Below, in pieces: positions 60,924 through 64,000 of a stretch of DNA of 64,000 bases. The notes below the pieces were generated by a model. It was not told where the DNA came from. It ran no database searches and was given only the letters and a program-made list of their open reading frames with translations. The position numbers and the translations under genes were made by a program. The stretch's first letter is position 1. Each line of letters starts with the position of its first letter. Source of the DNA: Ohtaekwangia sp036786105 (GTDB lineage Bacteria; Bacteroidota; Bacteroidia; Cytophagales; Cyclobacteriaceae); contig NZ_DAIQRQ010000006.1 of the NCBI RefSeq assembly GCF_036786105.1, positions 62,001 through 126,000 on the forward strand, read 5' to 3'.

Positions 60924-62144
60924 ATGAGCAAGAAGACTTCCATACCAGGTCTCGGTTTTTATCAAAGCAACACCGCTGTAAAATGGGTTGTACTAATCGT
61001 ATCGATATTAATCAGCACAGGATCTATCTACTATACCAAAATACTGGTAGACCAGCTGAAAGGCCGCGAGCGGCAACAGGTTCAGCTCTACGCAAAAGCC
61101 ATTGAATATACCGCCAACGAAGAAGACACCTATGGCGATGTAAATTTTATAGCGCAGGAAATCCTGTTTCAAAATAATTCCATTCCCATCATTCAGGCCG
61201 ATGCCCACGGCAAAGTATTGTCGTATCGAAATCTGGATATACTCGAATCGTGGCCGCAAAAAAGAAAGGAAGAGTTTCTACGGAGCGAAATGACGGTGAT
61301 GAAAGAGACATACGAACCCATCACCGTTACCTTGCGCGACCCGCAGACAGGTGAGGTATTCGGCACGCAGTTTATCTACTATAAAAATTCATTTCTCCTC
61401 AAGCAGCTCATTGCTTATCCGTATATACAGCTTTCCGTTATTGCGCTGTTTGGTTTCATATCCTTCCTGGCATTCAATTATTCGAAGATGGCCGAGCAGA
61501 ACCGCGTATGGGTAGGGCTTGCCAAAGAAACCGCCCATCAGCTTGGCACGCCTATATCATCGCTTATGGCGTGGATGGAGGTGATCCGCGAAGATTCCGA
61601 CATGCAGGAGAAAGGTGTTGTGGAAGAACTTGAAAAAGATATTCAAAAGCTTCGCATTGTTACCGAGCGTTTCTCGAGCATTGGGTCGACACCAACGCTC
61701 AAGAAAGAGAACGTAGTAACCCTTATCCACAACGTTGTGAATTATCTGCGGCCGCGGGTTTCGTCCAAAATCCGTATGGAAGTATTCACCTTGTCGGATA
61801 ACATTTACGCCAACGTGCATGCTCCGCTTTTTGAGTGGGTGATCGAGAATCTCAGCAAAAATTCGGTAGACGCTATGGGCAGCACCGGCACCATTGCCAT
61901 AAAGATTCTGCGCGGCAACGAAGGAAAAGTTTTCATCGATGTTTCGGATACCGGCAAAGGCATTCCGCGCTCCAAGATCGATTCGGTTTTCCGGGCAGGT
62001 TTTACTACGAAGAAACGAGGCTGGGGCTTGGGACTCACGCTGGCCAAACGAATTATCGAAACATACCACAACGGCAAAATTTTCGTAAAATCTTCTGAAG
62101 AGAATCAGGGCACTACTTTCCGCATTGTGCTCAATGCTGCCTGA
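60924..62144 (+). CDS. Orphan sensor histidine kinase with periplasmic sensor region
   Basis: The 406-residue kinase has two membrane helices (about residues 17-37 and 166-188) with an extracytoplasmic domain of about 130 residues between them. The H box is ETAHQLGTPISSL with His205 as phospho-acceptor, a variant with Gln and Leu in place of the usual Glu-Leu-Arg. The N box (NLSKNSVDAM), DTGKGIP, the F box (TKKRGWGLGLTLAKRI) and the G2 region are intact. No response regulator gene is adjacent. The signal and partner are unknown. Confidence 0.92.
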   Translation: MSKKTSIPGLGFYQSNTAVKWVVLIVSILISTGSIYYTKILVDQLKGRERQQVQLYAKAIEYTANEEDTYGDVNFIAQEILFQNNSIPIIQADAHGKVLSYRNLDILESWPQKRKEEFLRSEMTVMKETYEPITVTLRDPQTGEVFGTQFIYYKNSFLLKQLIAYPYIQLSVIALFGFISFLAFNYSKMAEQNRVWVGLAKETAHQLGTPISSLMAWMEVIREDSDMQEKGVVEELEKDIQKLRIVTERFSSIGSTPTLKKENVVTLIHNVVNYLRPRVSSKIRMEVFTLSDNIYANVHAPLFEWVIENLSKNSVDAMGSTGTIAIKILRGNEGKVFIDVSDTGKGIPRSKIDSVFRAGFTTKKRGWGLGLTLAKRIIETYHNGKIFVKSSEENQGTTFRIVLNAA

Positions 62145-62237
62145 TGGCTTACAAACGCGGTTTTTTCCTGCTGAATTGAGTTGTGCCAAGGCACGCTGAA
62201 GAACCTTATAATTAGCTTAAGAATTAGTTCCGGGGCC

Positions 62238-62268
62238 TTTGTTCTTCATCTGTTACTGCCTACTTTTG
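62238..62268 (+). promoter_or_regulatory. Bacteroidota housekeeping promoter of atpD-atpC
   Basis: TTTG (62238-62241) and TACTTTTG (62261-62268) are separated by exactly 19 bases, an ideal match to the Bacteroidota primary sigma consensus. The leader to the atpD ATG is about 33 bases. This suggests atpD and atpC are transcribed apart from the other ATP synthase genes. Confidence 0.85.
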
Positions 62269-62307
62269 CGGTCGATTTCAGAACCCTGATTTATAAAACA
62301 ACAGACA

Positions 62308-63816
62308 ATGGCAAATATTGGAAAGATCACCCAGGTAATTGGCCCTGTAGTAGACGTAGCCTTTGATGGCGAAGGTGCTAAGTTACCCAACATCCTAGAT
62401 TCACTCGAAGTAACAAAAGCAGATGGCACCAAAGTAATTCTGGAATGCCAGCAGCACCTTGGCGAAGACCGTGTTCGTACCATCTCGATGGAAGGTACTG
62501 AAGGCCTGGTACGGGGTATGAAGGTTACAGACACCGGATCGCCTATCAAAATGCCGATCGGTGAGGATATCAAAGGACGTCTTTTCAACGTAGTGGGTGA
62601 AGCCATTGACGGTATTAAACAACCTAAAGGCGACCAGGCACTTCCTATTCACCGCCCGGCTCCTCTTTTTGAAGATCTTTCAACTTCCACAGAAGTTCTT
62701 TTTACCGGTATTAAAGTAATTGACCTGATCGAACCGTATGCAAAAGGTGGTAAGATCGGATTGTTCGGTGGTGCCGGTGTGGGTAAAACCGTATTGATCC
62801 AGGAACTGATCAATAACATCGCGAAAGCATATTCTGGTCTTTCTGTGTTTGCGGGTGTGGGTGAAAGAACACGTGAAGGAAATGACCTGTTGCGCGAGAT
62901 GATCGAAGCAGGTATCGTAAATTACGGTGAAGAGTTCCTGAAATCACTTCACGCTGGCGGATGGGATCTTTCTAAAGTAGACGACCAAAAACTGGCTGAC
63001 TCAAAAGCAACCTTCGTGTTCGGACAGATGAACGAACCTCCCGGAGCACGTGCCCGTGTGGCGTTGTCTGGTCTTACCGTTGCAGAATACTTCCGCGATG
63101 GTGATGGCAAAGGAAAAGGCCGCGACATTCTCTTCTTCGTAGATAATATCTTCCGCTTTACACAAGCAGGTTCTGAAGTATCGGCTCTCTTGGGTCGTAT
63201 GCCTTCTGCCGTGGGCTATCAGCCTACGCTGGCAACTGAAATGGGTGCCATGCAAGAGCGCATTACTTCTACTAAAAACGGTTCTATCACATCGGTGCAG
63301 GCGGTATACGTTCCTGCCGATGACTTGACTGACCCTGCTCCTGCTACAACATTCGCCCACTTGGATGCAACAACCGTATTGAGCCGTAAAATATCTGAGC
63401 TCGGTATCTATCCTGCTGTGGATCCTTTGGATTCTACATCCCGCATCCTCCGTCCGGAGATTGTAGGTGAAGAGCACTATAACTGCGCACAGCGTGTAAA
63501 GAACATTCTGCAGCGTTACAAAGAATTGCAAGACATCATCGCGATCCTCGGTATGGACGAATTGTCTGACGAAGACAAGCAGGTAGTACACCGTGCAAGA
63601 CGTGTGCAGCGCTTCCTGTCGCAACCATTCCACGTAGCAGAAGCTTTCACTGGTTTGAAAGGTGTGCTGGTAGATATCAAAGACACCATCAAAGGCTTTA
63701 ACGCGATCATGGATGGTCAATACGATCACCTCCCCGAAATGGCGTTCAACCTTGTTGGTAGCATCGAACAAGCCGTTGAAAAAGGCGAGAAGATGTTAGC
63801 TGAAGCAAAAGGCTAG
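62308..63816 (+). CDS. atpD: F1 ATP synthase subunit beta
   Basis: The 502-residue protein is the catalytic beta subunit. MANIGKITQVIGPVVDVAFD starts the beta-barrel domain. The P-loop GGAGVGKTVLIQE lies at about residues 153-165; GERTREGNDL carries the catalytic Glu, and ALLGRMPSAVGYQPTLATEM and DDLTDPAPATTFAHLDATTV are invariant stretches. It makes ATP at the F1 head. It is followed by atpC after a repeat-bearing gap. The other atp genes are not adjacent upstream, as is usual in Bacteroidota where atpDC can be separate. Confidence 0.98.
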   Translation: MANIGKITQVIGPVVDVAFDGEGAKLPNILDSLEVTKADGTKVILECQQHLGEDRVRTISMEGTEGLVRGMKVTDTGSPIKMPIGEDIKGRLFNVVGEAIDGIKQPKGDQALPIHRPAPLFEDLSTSTEVLFTGIKVIDLIEPYAKGGKIGLFGGAGVGKTVLIQELINNIAKAYSGLSVFAGVGERTREGNDLLREMIEAGIVNYGEEFLKSLHAGGWDLSKVDDQKLADSKATFVFGQMNEPPGARARVALSGLTVAEYFRDGDGKGKGRDILFFVDNIFRFTQAGSEVSALLGRMPSAVGYQPTLATEMGAMQERITSTKNGSITSVQAVYVPADDLTDPAPATTFAHLDATTVLSRKISELGIYPAVDPLDSTSRILRPEIVGEEHYNCAQRVKNILQRYKELQDIIAILGMDELSDEDKQVVHRARRVQRFLSQPFHVAEAFTGLKGVLVDIKDTIKGFNAIMDGQYDHLPEMAFNLVGSIEQAVEKGEKMLAEAKG

Positions 63817-63821
63817 GACTT

Positions 63822-63905
63822 ATTGAAAGATTGGAAGATTAGAAGATTACAATATTTGTCGGTCTTTTTAATCTTTCAATTTTCTAATCTTACAATCTTA
63901 CAATC
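63822..63905. repeat. Word-built inverted repeat between atpD and atpC
   Basis: ATTGAAAGATT (63822-63832) faces AATCTTTCAAT (63870-63880); both arms continue with AAGATTAG-type words and their complements. The right arm carries the 15-mer shared with 13289-13303, and the loop carries the 11-mer shared with 49675-49685. It lies inside the presumed atpDC operon. Confidence 0.85.
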
Positions 63906-63912
63906 AAAGATT

Positions 63913-64000
63913 ATGCATCTCGAAATATTAACACCGGAGAAAAAAGTATTTGAAGGCGATGTAACGATAGCCACCTTTCCCGGTGCTGACGGTTCCTTCC
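63913..64000 (+). CDS. atpC: F1 ATP synthase subunit epsilon, N-terminal part (runs off the window)
   Basis: From the ATG at 63913 the first 29 codons read MHLEILTPEKKVFEGD and onward to PGADGSF, which match the N-terminal beta-sandwich of the epsilon subunit. The gene continues beyond the window. Epsilon links the F1 head to the c-ring and can inhibit ATP hydrolysis. The start lies a few bases after the right arm of the inverted repeat. Confidence 0.88.
   Translation, partial: MHLEILTPEKKVFEGDVTIATFPGADGSF

Noticed and set aside
63001..63771. 256-codon open frame opposite atpD
   Set aside because: It is antisense to one of the most conserved genes known and has a Cys/Arg/His-rich, unnatural composition.
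1..64000. Prophage, insertion sequence, integron or CRISPR-Cas system
   Set aside because: No transposase, integrase, phage structural or Cas gene and no spacer-repeat array was found anywhere in the window.

Overview
The window is a dense, chromosomal stretch of a Bacteroidota genome, most likely a Cytophagales-type aerobe. The grounds are a full-length SprA (the type IX secretion translocon and gliding protein), an Oar-like TonB-dependent receptor, an AraC regulator with a membrane-spanning N-terminus, Bacteroidota-style promoters (TTG, 19 bases, then TAnnTTTG), and an almost general lack of Shine-Dalgarno sequences. No tRNA, rRNA, CRISPR array, transposase or phage gene was seen.

Layout. 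1-8.1 kb: the 5' part of a tricorn-like S41 protease, an orphan GroES-like protein, a Uma2-family nuclease, a small unknown gene, a secreted Xaa-Pro aminopeptidase, a Bcr/CflA exporter, an AraC regulator and an acylphosphatase. 8.2-16 kb: an NAD and tryptophan-degradation neighbourhood. pnuC and nadR (nicotinamide riboside uptake and phosphorylation) lie beside an aldehyde dehydrogenase and an atypical SDR protein. These two are divergent from 3-hydroxyanthranilate dioxygenase, a DNA repair methyltransferase, kynureninase and kynurenine 3-monooxygenase. 16-22.8 kb: envelope genes (a lipoprotein, an MltF-like transglycosylase, a GDPD-type phosphodiesterase and the Oar-like receptor). 23.4-38.1 kb: ruvA, sprA, gcvH and lipA, then an orphan nucleotidyltransferase, an M28 peptidase and gcvP. 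GcvH, GcvP and LipA serve the glycine cleavage system.

38.2-47.1 kb: a MASE1-like histidine kinase, two related small secreted proteins with a CFFCG motif, an NTF2-like pair protein, and a surface cluster (outer-membrane protein, IPT/TIG lipoprotein, coiled-coil protein, divergent secreted caspase-like protease) ending against another M28 peptidase. 47.3-64 kb: mostly housekeeping genes: serine dehydratase, a small membrane protein, upp, an M42-like aminopeptidase, a second Uma2 gene, a GH109-type oxidoreductase-fold protein, a DUF1287 protein, hpt, adk, obgE, grpE, dnaJ, an ABC exporter pair, a histidine kinase, and atpD with the start of atpC.

The most unusual features are these. (1) A set of intergenic inverted repeats is built from short reiterated 'words', some of them shared between loci many kilobases apart. 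(2) DnaJ keeps only two of its four zinc-finger motifs. (3) The SDR protein in the kynurenine neighbourhood lacks the catalytic Tyr and Lys. (4) A roughly 60-bp relic of the 3' end of the IPT/TIG lipoprotein gene lies just upstream of that gene. No completely new multi-gene system could be demonstrated. The repeat family and the secreted caspase cluster are the best candidates to follow. All family calls are from reading the sequence and from memory, with no database search.
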